From assembly GCA_020637985.1 (NCBI GenBank), contig JACKJK010000009.1, positions 72,001 to 136,000 of the forward strand: a stretch of DNA of 64,000 nucleotides, written 5' to 3'. This stretch comes from Rhodobiaceae bacterium. GTDB lineage: Bacteria; Pseudomonadota; Alphaproteobacteria; Rhizobiales; Tepidamorphaceae. The translations under genes and the position numbers were made by a program. The notes under the pieces were generated by a model. It worked only from the letters and a program-made list of their open reading frames with translations, had not been told where the DNA came from and searched no databases. Below, in pieces: positions 56,062 to 64,000 of this stretch. Within the stretch, counting starts at the first letter, position 1. Every line of letters starts with the position of its first letter.

Positions 56062-56207
56062 GCACGGTTTCCGTGTCAAAGACCGGCAGGCCGCCGGACA
56101 GGCAATCCGGTCATGCCCTGACCGTTGGACTGCCTGCAAAACCCGGAACGGCCGGCCAGTCAAGCCGGGAACGGCAGGGCAGCCATGCGCTTGACGCGTC
56201 TAGTGGC

Positions 56208-57935
56208 TCAGCTCGGGCGTTGCATGGCCGCCTTCAGCGCCTTGTCGAGCGCCGCATCGCGGCCGTAGACATCGCGCCGGAAGTGCACCGTCCCGTCCTT
56301 GTTCACCCACGCCGTCAGATAGTTGATGTGGACCGGGATCGGGGTCTTCAGGCGCACGACTCGCTCCGCCCCGATCGCCTTGATGCGGGCGATCTCCTCA
56401 TGCGACATCCCCTCCCTGCCAAGCAGCACGTCGGCAAGATCGAACGGGTACTGGACGCGGATGCAGCCGTGCGAGAATACGCGGCTGGCTTCCGAGAACA
56501 GGCCCTTCGACGGGGTATCGTGGATGTAGACGTTGAAGCGGTTGGGGAACATGAACTTGATCTGCCCCAGCGCGTTCTTCGGTCCCGGTGCCTGCTGCAA
56601 CTGCCAGCGGAAGCTGCTCGGCGTCACCGCCGCCCAGTTGACCGAATAGGGGTCAACGTCGCGCCCGCCGGCCAGCAGGCGGATGTTCTGCGCCGCCAGA
56701 ACGCCGGGATTGCGTTTCAGCTTGGGCAGGTATTCCTTCGTCGCGATCGAGAACGGCACGTTCCAGCTCGGGTTGATGACGACGTACTTCATCGTCTCCG
56801 AGAACACCGGCGTCTTGTGGAAGGTCTTGCCGACAACGGTCAGCGCCGTGTGCAACGTGTGCTCGCGGTTGCCCTTGCGCTCGACCACCTTGAGGAACTG
56901 GTCGGCGAGATTGACGAAGATGTAGAAGTCGCCGAGGTCGTCCTCCATCCAGCGCCGGCGCTCCATGTTGAGCTCGATCTGGCGCACCCGCTGCTCGGTG
57001 GTGACGTTGAGCTCGCTGAGCGTGTTCGGCCCCACCGCGCCGTCGACCTCCAGGCCGTTGCGCTGCTGGAAGACGCGCAACGCATCGACCAGCGCGCCGT
57101 CGAAAGCGTCGCCGCTGTGCAGCCCGGCCTGCAGCAGCCCCTCGACTTCCAGACGCCTGCGCAACGCTGGCACGCGGGCAGGATCTCTCATTCCCTCCTT
57201 CAGGGTCTCCCCGCCCGGCACCTGCGGCCAGCCGCCGACCGCGGCCAGCGCCTTGTAGGCGGCAAGCGCGGAGCGCAGCCGCGCGTATTGCGGCGTCTGC
57301 GGCTCGAACCCGAGCGTTGCGTAGGCGACGATGTCGCTGGTACCGGCAACGCCCGTCAGAACGGCCATCGGGTCGGGTGCCTTGGGGAAGATTGCCAGTT
57401 CCGAATTGATCTTCGAGGGCTCGACACGGCCCGCCGAAAGGTGGCGCGTGTAGTCGAGCAGCGCTGCCGAAAGACCGACTTCAAGGTTGGCCAGTTCCGG
57501 CAGCAGCAAAGCATTGAGCAGGTTCGCCAGCGTGCCGGCGTTGTAGTCGTCCGGATTGAGCACGTCGAGGTAGGCGGTCTGCAGGATCTCCACCATCGTG
57601 CGCGCCTTGTCGCTGGCGGCGCCGCCTTCCACCCACAACGCCGGATTGGCCGGGTCGGCATAATAGTCGGCGAGCACCGGCAGGTGGATGTCCTGGCCGC
57701 CGCCGCTGACGCGCTGGGCAATGACCGCGAGGACGGCATCCCGGAACGGGTCGATTTCGCCCGCATCCGCCTCCGCGGTTGGCATCGCTTCTGCGCTGGG
57801 CTGCGTCTGCGCCATGGCGCCGGCGGGCAACGCGCACGTTAGGGCAAGCGACACGAGCAGACCGGCGGCCGCGGCCAACAGGCGGCTGCGCCAGCAATGG
57901 ACTTCGGCGAATTCTCCGTTGCCACGAAACAGCAT
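56208..57935 (-). CDS. L,D-transpeptidase, YcbB/LdtD type
   Basis: 575 residues. A signal peptide (about 18-42) is followed by a scaffold region, a peptidoglycan-binding domain (VDALRVFQQRNGLEVDGAVG) and a YkuD catalytic domain with the motif IHDTPSK...FSHGCIRV; the nucleophile is Cys491. It makes 3-3 crosslinks in peptidoglycan and can attach outer-membrane proteins in Rhizobiales. ATG 57935 has GGGAGG 6 nt upstream, which decides the start over the longer frame from 57959. Confidence 0.93.
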   Translation of the reverse strand: MLFRGNGEFAEVHCWRSRLLAAAAGLLVSLALTCALPAGAMAQTQPSAEAMPTAEADAGEIDPFRDAVLAVIAQRVSGGGQDIHLPVLADYYADPANPALWVEGGAASDKARTMVEILQTAYLDVLNPDDYNAGTLANLLNALLLPELANLEVGLSAALLDYTRHLSAGRVEPSKINSELAIFPKAPDPMAVLTGVAGTSDIVAYATLGFEPQTPQYARLRSALAAYKALAAVGGWPQVPGGETLKEGMRDPARVPALRRRLEVEGLLQAGLHSGDAFDGALVDALRVFQQRNGLEVDGAVGPNTLSELNVTTEQRVRQIELNMERRRWMEDDLGDFYIFVNLADQFLKVVERKGNREHTLHTALTVVGKTFHKTPVFSETMKYVVINPSWNVPFSIATKEYLPKLKRNPGVLAAQNIRLLAGGRDVDPYSVNWAAVTPSSFRWQLQQAPGPKNALGQIKFMFPNRFNVYIHDTPSKGLFSEASRVFSHGCIRVQYPFDLADVLLGREGMSHEEIARIKAIGAERVVRLKTPIPVHINYLTAWVNKDGTVHFRRDVYGRDAALDKALKAAMQRPS

Positions 57936-58067
57936 CGCGATCCTCCCTCGCGCAAACACCTGCCGTTAGGGTACCAGCGTTGCGGGAAGCCGCAAAGCGC
58001 GATCGGCAACGCTGATTGCCAATTCCCTGCTTGAACGCGGCGGGTTTGAAGGCTAGGCCGTCGCGCC

Positions 58068-58922
58068 ATGAGCATCGATGCAAGACAAAGAACCCTGCTG
58101 GTGACCGGTTGTTCCACCGGCATCGGCCTGACCTGCGCCCACGGCATGAAGGCGCGCGGCTGGCGCGTCTTCGCCACCGCGCGAAAGCACGCCGACGTCG
58201 AACGCCTTGCCGGCGAGGGACTGGAGAGCCTGCATCTGGACTACACCGACGCAGCCAGCATCTCCGCCTGCGCGGAGCATGTCCTTGCCGTGACGGGGGG
58301 GCGTCTCGACGCCCTGTTCAACAACGGCGCCTACGGCCAGCCCGGCGCGCTCGAGGACATCACCCCGGACGTCATGCGCGCCCAGTTCGAGGCCAACTTC
58401 TTCGGCTGGCACGATCTTACCCGGCGCGTCATTCCCGCCATGCGCGGGCATGGCGCCGGCCGCATCGTCAACTGCGGCTCGGTGCTCGGCTTCATCGCGA
58501 TGAAGTATCGCGGCCCCTACACGGCGACCAAGTTCGCGCTCGAAGGCTACACGCAGACGCTGCGCATGGAGCTGCACGGCACCGGCATCCACGCCAGCCT
58601 CATCGACCCCGGCCCCATCGCGACGCAGTTCGCCAGGAACGCCACCGAAGCCTTCCGCAACAATGTCGACATCGGGAATTCGGTTTTCGCCGACGTCTAT
58701 CGCCGCAGGCTCGAGTTCCTGAAGTCCGGCGGCAGCAAGTCGCGTTTCAAGCTGCCGCCGCAAGCCGTGCTGGACAAGCTTATCCATGCGCTCGAAGCGC
58801 CCAACCCGCGCGTGCGCTACAACGTCTGCGTCCCCACCCACGCTCTCGCCATGATCAAGCGCATGGTGCCGTCGGCGATGTTCCTTGCCCTGTTGCGGCG
58901 GCTGTCCGACGCCGAGACCTGA
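58068..58922 (+). CDS. Short-chain dehydrogenase/reductase
   Basis: 284 residues of the classical SDR family: cofactor motif TGCSTGIG near residue 13, NNGAYGQPG, Ser in NCGSVLGF and YTATK as catalytic Tyr-Lys. The residue pattern after the second strand (ATARKHAD) suggests NADP. Substrate unknown; the retinol-dehydrogenase-like subgroup fits. A 133-bp gap separates it from the divergent L,D-transpeptidase. Confidence 0.9.
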   Translation: MSIDARQRTLLVTGCSTGIGLTCAHGMKARGWRVFATARKHADVERLAGEGLESLHLDYTDAASISACAEHVLAVTGGRLDALFNNGAYGQPGALEDITPDVMRAQFEANFFGWHDLTRRVIPAMRGHGAGRIVNCGSVLGFIAMKYRGPYTATKFALEGYTQTLRMELHGTGIHASLIDPGPIATQFARNATEAFRNNVDIGNSVFADVYRRRLEFLKSGGSKSRFKLPPQAVLDKLIHALEAPNPRVRYNVCVPTHALAMIKRMVPSAMFLALLRRLSDAET

Positions 58923-59034
58923 CCGCCGGGCATCGGCCCGCGATCGGCTTTGTGCGAGCCCACGCGCCGGTGTAGACAGGGGCCAACGCGCACCGGCCAA
59001 CGGCCCGTGCATGATCGAGTGAAAGGAGTACCCC

Positions 59035-59226
59035 ATGGGCTTCCTCGCAGGCTACGCGGTCCCTCTCGCGCTGGCCGCCGTTACCGTCGTGCTGCTGGCC
59101 GGCCTGCGCAACATGATGCGCGGCGGCAGCGCCAACACCTCGCAGAAGCTCATGCGCTGGCGCGTCGGCCTGCAATTCCTCGCCATCATCATCATCATGG
59201 TCACCATCTACGTCGGGCGCGGATAG
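59035..59226 (+). CDS. HIG1-domain (hypoxia-induced-like) small membrane protein
   Basis: 63 residues with two membrane helices joined by a short loop containing SQKLMRWRVGLQFLAI, the HIG1 core. Alphaproteobacterial HIG1 proteins are related to mitochondrial respiratory-supercomplex factors. AAAGGAG is placed 6 nt before the ATG. It is closely followed by the cobalamin adenosyltransferase gene (26 bp), a conserved-looking pair. Confidence 0.85.
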   Translation: MGFLAGYAVPLALAAVTVVLLAGLRNMMRGGSANTSQKLMRWRVGLQFLAIIIIMVTIYVGRG

Positions 59227-59252
59227 GCCCCCGGACCGCCAGGGATTCAGTC

Positions 59253-59840
59253 ATGGTTCGCCTCAACAAGATCTACACCCGCACCGGCGACAACGGCACG
59301 ACCGGCCTGGGCGATGGCTCGCGCCGCAGCAAGTACGACCTGCGTGTCGCGTCCTACGGGACAGTCGACGAAGCCAACGCGGCGATCGGGATGGCCCGGC
59401 TTTCGACGACCGCTGTTCCCGAGCTTGCCCGCCTCGACGCGATCCTCGCGCGCATCCAGAACGACCTGTTCGATCTCGGCGCGGACCTGTGCACGCCCGA
59501 CACCGGCAAGGATCTTGGCTACGAACCGCTGCGGATCGTCGCAACCCAGGTCGCGCGCATCGAGGCCGAGATCGACGAACTCAACGGCGAACTCGCGCCG
59601 CTGAAGTCCTTCGTCCTGCCCGGCGGATCGGCCGCGGCCGCGCACCTGCATCTTGCCCGCACCATCGCGCGCCGCGCGGAAAGGCTGATGGCCGAACTTG
59701 CCGTCAGCGACGGCGAGCAGGTCGGCGAGGCCGCCATGCATTACGTCAATCGCCTGTCGGACCTGCTTTTCGTCGCCGCGCGCTATGCCAATGACCGTGG
59801 CCGCGACGACGTGCTGTGGGTTCCCGGCGCCAATCGTTGA
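59253..59840 (+). CDS. Cob(I)alamin adenosyltransferase, PduO type
   Basis: 195 residues. It transfers adenosyl from ATP to cob(I)alamin to make coenzyme B12. Motifs of the PduO family: IYTRTGDNGTTGLGDGSR, KYDLRVASYGTVDEANA and FVLPGGS...RRAER. It supplies the cofactor for ethylmalonyl-CoA mutase encoded upstream. AGGGA stands 7 nt before ATG 59253; the gene follows the HIG1 gene closely and may be co-transcribed. Confidence 0.95.
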   Translation: MVRLNKIYTRTGDNGTTGLGDGSRRSKYDLRVASYGTVDEANAAIGMARLSTTAVPELARLDAILARIQNDLFDLGADLCTPDTGKDLGYEPLRIVATQVARIEAEIDELNGELAPLKSFVLPGGSAAAAHLHLARTIARRAERLMAELAVSDGEQVGEAAMHYVNRLSDLLFVAARYANDRGRDDVLWVPGANR

Positions 59841-59990
59841 GCGGACTTGCCTGCACATGGCCGATGCGAGCCGCGCATGGCAACAACAAGCCGGTGACAA
59901 TATGACGCATCGCGCCTAAAAGGGGTTTCGAAGCCTCGAAATCGTGCGTCCCGCTGTCTTGTCCGGGCGCGCACCGCGGACCCGCGACGC

Positions 59991-60683
59991 ATGTTCATAC
60001 CGCTCAGCGACACAAATCCCCTGCGCCATCTGCCGTTCCAGTACGTGACGGTCGGCCTGATCGCGCTCAACGCGGCGGTCTACGTCCTCTTCCTGTCCGA
60101 CCTCGTCTTCCCGTCGATGGAAGCCACCGTCTACGGCTTTGGCATGATCCCGGCGGTCGTCAACGACTATGCGGAACTGGAGCCGGGCGCCTTCGCCGCG
60201 CCGGACCTGATGACGCTCGTCACCTACCAGTTCCTGCACGGCGGCTGGATGCACCTGATCTCCAACATGCTCTTCCTGTGGGTCTTCGGCGACAACGTCG
60301 AGGATGCGCTCGGCCACATCCGCTTCCTTGGCTTCTATCTCGCCTGCGGCGTCATCGGCGGGCTTGCCCACCTGCTGGCGGCACCCGATTCCCAGTCGCC
60401 GCTGATCGGCGCCAGCGGCGCGGTTGCCGGCGTCATCGGCGCCTACCTTGTGCTGCATCCGCGTGTACGGGTCTGGGTCCTGCTGCTTGGCCGGCTGCCG
60501 CTGCGCATTCCCGCTCTTTATGCGCTGGGCGGCTGGATCGGCATGCAGTTCGCCTCGATCGCCTTCGCGCTCGATGACCAGGTGGCCTGGTGGGCCCATA
60601 TTGGCGGCGCTGCGGCGGGCGCGATCCTCGTGGTATTGCTGCGCCGGCCGGGCGTGCCGCTGTTCGACCGCGGACTGGGCTGA
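59991..60683 (+). CDS. Rhomboid-family intramembrane serine protease
   Basis: 230 residues with six to seven membrane helices. The catalytic Ser is in LIGASGAVAGVIGAY and the His in WWAHIGGAAAG; the oxyanion-stabilising H-G-x-x-M-H-L-x-S-N motif (LHGGWMHLISN) is present. It cleaves substrates within the membrane. The target is unknown. Upstream the PduO-type gene ends 150 bp before. Confidence 0.92.
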   Translation: MFIPLSDTNPLRHLPFQYVTVGLIALNAAVYVLFLSDLVFPSMEATVYGFGMIPAVVNDYAELEPGAFAAPDLMTLVTYQFLHGGWMHLISNMLFLWVFGDNVEDALGHIRFLGFYLACGVIGGLAHLLAAPDSQSPLIGASGAVAGVIGAYLVLHPRVRVWVLLLGRLPLRIPALYALGGWIGMQFASIAFALDDQVAWWAHIGGAAAGAILVVLLRRPGVPLFDRGLG

Positions 60684-60821
60684 ATACTCGTCGTTGGTTG
60701 ACGTTGACAAGCGTTCCGGGCCACGACTACGGTCCCGCCACGCAAGCCGCACCGCATGTCCGGTGCACCGCCCATGTCATTGCAATCCGAAGCTACGGTC
60801 CAAGGGAGCGTCGTGCAGCAA

Positions 60822-61571
60822 ATGAAGGTACTCGTCCCGGTCAAACGGGTCGTCGACTACAACGTCAAGATCCGCGTCAAGGCGGATGGCTCCGGCGTCG
60901 ACCTGGCCAATGTGAAGATGTCCATGAACCCCTTCGACGAAATCGCCGTCGAAGAGGCGATCCGGCTGAAGGAAAAGGGTGTGGCCAGTGAGGTCATCGC
61001 CGTTTCCGTCGGCCCGCAGCAGGCGCAGGAGACGATCCGCACCGCGCTTGCCATGGGCGCCGACCGCGGCATCCTGATCAAGGTCGACGACATCGTCGAG
61101 CCGCTCGCCGTCGCCAAGCTGCTGAAGGGCGTGGTCGAGGAAGAGCAGCCCGGCCTCGTCATCCTCGGCAAGCAGGCGATCGACGACGACGCCAACCAGA
61201 CCGGACAGATGCTGGCCGCCCTGCTCGGCCGCGCCCAGGGCACCTTCGCCTCGAAGATCGAGGTCAGGGGAGACATCCTGGCGGTGACGCGCGAGGTCGA
61301 CGGCGGCCTGCAGTCGATCGAGCTCAAGATGCCGGCGATCGTCACCACCGACCTTCGCCTCAACGAGCCGCGCTATGCCTCGCTGCCCAACATCATGAAG
61401 GCCAAGAAGAAGCCGCTCGACGAGAAGACGCCCGCCGACTACGGCGTCGATGTCGCCGCGCGCCTGAAGGTGCTCAAGACGACCGAGCCGCCGGCCCGCC
61501 AGGCTGGTGTCAAGGTCGGCTCCGTCAGCGAACTGGTCGACAAGCTGAAAGACGAAGCGGGGGTTATCTGA
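60822..61571 (+). CDS. etfB: Electron transfer flavoprotein beta subunit
   Basis: 249 residues. Core sequences of EtfB: MKVLVPVKRVVDYNVKIRVK, NPFDEIAVEEAIRLKE, GPQQAQETIRTALAMGADR and LGKQAIDDDANQTGQMLA. It binds AMP and, with EtfA, carries electrons from acyl-CoA dehydrogenases to the ETF-quinone oxidoreductase. Its stop overlaps the etfA start by one base (TGATG). It is probably the acceptor system for the mcd product encoded in the same region. Confidence 0.97.
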   Translation: MKVLVPVKRVVDYNVKIRVKADGSGVDLANVKMSMNPFDEIAVEEAIRLKEKGVASEVIAVSVGPQQAQETIRTALAMGADRGILIKVDDIVEPLAVAKLLKGVVEEEQPGLVILGKQAIDDDANQTGQMLAALLGRAQGTFASKIEVRGDILAVTREVDGGLQSIELKMPAIVTTDLRLNEPRYASLPNIMKAKKKPLDEKTPADYGVDVAARLKVLKTTEPPARQAGVKVGSVSELVDKLKDEAGVI

Positions 61572-62515
61572 TGGCCATTCTTCTTGTTGCCGAACACGCC
61601 AACGACAGCCTCAACGAGGCGACCGCCAAGACCGTGACCGCCGCCGCCGCCATGGGCGGAGACATCCACGTGCTGGTTGCCGGCAGTGGCTGCAAGGCTG
61701 CCGCCGATGCCGCCGCGAAGATCGACGGCGTCGCCAAGGTGCTCGTTGCCGACGCGCCGTACTACGCCAACCGCCTGGCCGAGCCGCTGGCCGACCTCAT
61801 CGTCAGCCTCGCCGGCGGCTATGACGCCATCGTCTCGCCGGCTACGACCTCGGGCAAGAACGTCATGCCGCGCGTCGCTGCCCTGCTCGACGTCATGCAG
61901 GTGTCCGATGCGACCGCGGTCATCTCCGCCGATACCTTCGAGCGCCCGACCTATGCCGGCAACGCCATGCAGACCGTCCAGTCGACCGACGCCAAGAAGG
62001 TCGTGACGGTGCGCGCCACGGCGTTTGCGGCGCCCGGCGAAAGCGGCAGCGCGGCGGTCGAATCCGTCGCGGCGGCCGCCGACCCCGGCCTGTCGAAGTT
62101 CGTCGGCGAGGAACTCACCAAGTCCGACCGCCCGGAACTCGCGTCGGCGCGCATCGTCGTGTCCGGCGGCCGCGGGCTTGGCTCGCACGAGGCCTTCGAG
62201 CAATATATCGAGCCGGTGGCCGACAAGCTCGGCGCGGCGATCGGCGCCAGCCGCGCCGCCGTCGATGCCGGTTACATGTCGAACGACTACCAGGTCGGTC
62301 AGACCGGCAAGGTCGTCGCCCCGGAACTCTACCTCGCCGTCGGTATTTCCGGTGCCATCCAGCACCTCGCCGGCATGAAGGATTCGAAGGTGATCGTCGC
62401 CATCAACAAGGACGAGGAGGCTCCGATCTTCCAGGTTGCCGACTACGGCCTCGTGGCGGACCTGTTCCAGGCCCTGCCCGAACTGGCGAAGGAACTCGGC
62501 TCGCGGGGCTACTAG
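61571..62515 (+). CDS. etfA: Electron transfer flavoprotein alpha subunit
   Basis: 314 residues. N-terminal domain starts MAILLVAEHANDSLNEATAK; the C-terminal FAD domain carries SGGRGLGSHEAFE, ASRAAVDAGYMSNDYQVGQ and KVIVAINKDEEAPIFQVADY. It forms the FAD-containing heterodimer with EtfB. It is translationally coupled to etfB; the 3-hydroxybutyryl-CoA dehydrogenase gene follows 51 bp later and may belong to the same operon. Confidence 0.97.
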   Translation: MAILLVAEHANDSLNEATAKTVTAAAAMGGDIHVLVAGSGCKAAADAAAKIDGVAKVLVADAPYYANRLAEPLADLIVSLAGGYDAIVSPATTSGKNVMPRVAALLDVMQVSDATAVISADTFERPTYAGNAMQTVQSTDAKKVVTVRATAFAAPGESGSAAVESVAAAADPGLSKFVGEELTKSDRPELASARIVVSGGRGLGSHEAFEQYIEPVADKLGAAIGASRAAVDAGYMSNDYQVGQTGKVVAPELYLAVGISGAIQHLAGMKDSKVIVAINKDEEAPIFQVADYGLVADLFQALPELAKELGSRGY

Positions 62516-62566
62516 GCCCCGCGCGATTGACAAGGCGCGGCACTCAGGAACGCACGCAGGCAGCAC

Positions 62567-63445
62567 ATGAGCGAAATTCACAAGATCGGCGTGATTGGCG
62601 CCGGGCAGATGGGCAATGGCATTGCCCATGTCTGCGCGCTGGCGGGCTACGACGTCTTTCTCAACGACCTCGATCCCGAACGCATCAAGAGCGGCCTTGC
62701 CACCATCAACGGCAACATGGCGCGCCAGGTTTCCCGCGACGTGATCGCCGAGGCCGACCGCAAGGCGGCGCTGGATCGCATCCACACCGCCGAGGCGCTT
62801 GCCGACCTCGCCGAGATGGACCTGGTCATCGAGACGGCCGCCGAGAACGAGGAAATCAAGCGCTCCATCTTCAAGCAGCTGTGTCCGCTGCTGCGCCCGG
62901 AAGCGATGCTGGCGACAAACACCTCGTCGATCTCGATCACGCGCCTCGCCTCGACGACGGACCGCCCGGAGCGCTTCCTCGGCATCCACTTCATGAACCC
63001 GGTGCCGCTGATGCAGCTCGTCGAGCTGGTGCGCGGCATCGCCACCGAGGACGAGACATTCGACGCCGCAAAGGCCTTCGTCGCCCGCCTCGGCAAGACG
63101 GCAACGGTGGCGGAAGATTTCCCCGCCTTCATCGTCAACCGCATCCTTCTTCCGATGATCAACGAGGCGGTCTACACGCTCTACGAAGGCGTCGGCTCCG
63201 TCGAGGCCATCGACAACGCCATGCGGCTCGGCGCCAACCATCCCATGGGTCCGCTGCAACTGGCCGATTTCATCGGCCTCGACACCTGCCTGTCGATCAT
63301 GCAGGTGCTCTACGAAGGACTTGCCGACAGCAAGTACCGCCCCTGCCCGCTGCTGGTGAAATACGTCGAGGCCGGCTGGCTCGGCCGCAAGACACAGCGC
63401 GGCTTCTACGACTACCGCGGCGAAACCCCGATGCCAACGCGCTGA
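62567..63445 (+). CDS. hbdA: 3-Hydroxybutyryl-CoA dehydrogenase
   Basis: 292 residues, the usual size. The NAD(P)-binding fold carries VIGAGQMGNGIAHVCALAGY; the catalytic His is in GIHFMNPVPLMQLVEL and the Glu in the same loop; VNRILLPMINEAVYTLYEG starts the C-terminal dimer domain. It oxidises or reduces 3-hydroxyacyl-CoA at the C4 level and thereby links PHB metabolism and the ethylmalonyl-CoA pathway (via crotonyl-CoA). Two palindromic repeats start directly after its stop codon. Confidence 0.95.
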   Translation: MSEIHKIGVIGAGQMGNGIAHVCALAGYDVFLNDLDPERIKSGLATINGNMARQVSRDVIAEADRKAALDRIHTAEALADLAEMDLVIETAAENEEIKRSIFKQLCPLLRPEAMLATNTSSISITRLASTTDRPERFLGIHFMNPVPLMQLVELVRGIATEDETFDAAKAFVARLGKTATVAEDFPAFIVNRILLPMINEAVYTLYEGVGSVEAIDNAMRLGANHPMGPLQLADFIGLDTCLSIMQVLYEGLADSKYRPCPLLVKYVEAGWLGRKTQRGFYDYRGETPMPTR

Positions 63446-63544
63446 CGCATCATCCGGGCTGAGCGAAGCGAGCACCGGCAAGATGATGCGTGCATCAAAC
63501 GCATCATCCGGGCCGAGCGAAGCGAGCACCGGCAAGATGATGCG
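63446..63544. repeat. Two tandem 45-bp palindromic repeats
   Basis: Units at 63446-63490 and 63500-63544 differ at one base; each starts CGCATCATC and ends GATGATGCG, with a GAGCGAAGCGAG core, and a 9-bp spacer separates them. The first unit begins at the base after the hbdA stop codon. A related degenerate copy is at 53215-53260. Confidence 0.9.
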
Positions 63545-63586
63545 CGCTTCATCGGGTCGCAATCCCCGACCTGGAAATCCCGAGCC

Positions 63587-63877
63587 CTAGTACGGCCGGA
63601 AGAACGTCGCGATGCCGCTCGGCGCGGTGACGATGTTCGGTGTCGGATCGGCCTGCATCGTGACGAGATAGACCAGCGCGTAGGTCGCGCAGACCCCAAC
63701 CATGACGGCGAACGCCTTCGCCGCGACGGTTGCGCCGTCGCTGCGCGCCTTGCGCACGCGGATATGGAACTTGCGCTTCAGCCGATGCCGCGTCACCCGC
63801 GCGATGCGCGCCCGCCGGTTGGCGGCAATGGTCCTGAGGTAGCCTTCATGCTCCATGGCATTCGTGTCCGAGGTCAT
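63587..63877 (-). CDS. Small basic single-membrane-helix protein
   Basis: 96 residues from ATG 63877 (ATG 63856 is an alternative). A strongly basic N-terminal half (NRRARIARVTRHRLKRKF) is followed by one membrane helix (about 57-75) and a short tail ending FFRPY. No family recognised; a small membrane-anchored protein is likely. Convergent with hbdA across the repeats. No clear Shine-Dalgarno. Confidence 0.6.
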   Translation of the reverse strand: MTSDTNAMEHEGYLRTIAANRRARIARVTRHRLKRKFHIRVRKARSDGATVAAKAFAVMVGVCATYALVYLVTMQADPTPNIVTAPSGIATFFRPY

Positions 63878-64000
63878 CTGCGGCCGCCAGACTAGCCTAA
63901 AATATTTTCCCGACCGGTCGGACAACCGAGACAATGCGAGCAGCCCGGTCAACCCGTCGTTAACCTGTACCAGCCAGTCTTGGACGGCACGTCACCACAG

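Noticed and set aside
63446..63544. Tandem repeats considered as a CRISPR array
   Set aside because: Only two units, a 9-bp spacer, and palindromic unit structure; no cas genes.
61439..63562. A 707-codon minus-strand open frame opposite etfA and hbdA
   Set aside because: Antisense to two certain genes and even runs through the palindromic repeats; no domain visible.

Overview
The window is GC-rich, densely coded DNA that fits an alphaproteobacterium, most likely of the Hyphomicrobiales (Rhizobiales). Supporting signs are the ethylmalonyl-CoA pathway genes ccr, ecm and mcd, a HIG1-type small membrane protein, a PduO-type cobalamin adenosyltransferase, and short palindromic repeats of a kind common in Rhizobiales. 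The genus cannot be fixed from the sequence alone.

Region 1 (1-22.6 kb). After a partial D,D-carboxypeptidase comes a run of twelve genes that looks like a signalling or biological-conflict island. In order: a membrane PAS protein with a decayed histidine-kinase core; a secreted WG-repeat protein, a TIR-STAND NTPase-transmembrane-WD40 protein and a secreted MORN-repeat protein in one operon; a Memo-CapA fusion; a patatin-like lipase whose stop overlaps the start of a TPR-SLOG-class III nucleotide cyclase; a membrane TrkA/RCK-like protein with a RyR domain; an FHA-transmembrane-trypsin protein; a TPR-Ser/Thr kinase; and two secreted serine proteases. TIR, SLOG, RyR, patatin and cyclase domains are all linked in the literature to nucleotide-based immunity and signalling. 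Together with a phospho-relay (kinase, FHA) and extracytoplasmic proteases, the set suggests a trans-envelope alarm system. This is the part most likely to be undescribed.

Region 2 (22.6-34.8 kb). A tyrosine recombinase module (AlpA-like protein, HNH-like protein, integrase) borders the island. Next is a creatinine/creatine utilisation cluster: polyamine-type ABC importer, LysR regulator, creatininase and creatinase. Then come an orphan gene, an integrase pseudogene with two in-frame stops, and tRNA-Leu(CAA), the probable attachment site of an old insertion.

Region 3 (34.8-41 kb). Ordinary chromosomal genes: YqaA/DedA-family protein, DsbB, HNH endonuclease, carboxylesterase, AlkA-type glycosylase, glutamyl-Q tRNA(Asp) synthetase, thiopurine methyltransferase and an AEC transporter.

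Region 4 (41-45.2 kb). A GntR regulator with a palindromic operator overlapping its ribosome binding site, co-transcribed with an acyl-CoA ligase and a TPP-dependent lyase or decarboxylase. This is a small inducible acid-degradation operon.

Region 5 (45-64 kb). Core carbon metabolism: ethylmalonyl-CoA mutase, crotonyl-CoA carboxylase/reductase, methylsuccinyl-CoA dehydrogenase, cobalamin adenosyltransferase (supplies the mutase cofactor), both ETF subunits (electron acceptor of the dehydrogenase) and 3-hydroxybutyryl-CoA dehydrogenase (feeds C4 units). Interspersed are two EamA transporters, an L,D-transpeptidase, an SDR, a rhomboid protease, a very acidic low-complexity protein and copies of a 45-bp palindromic repeat.
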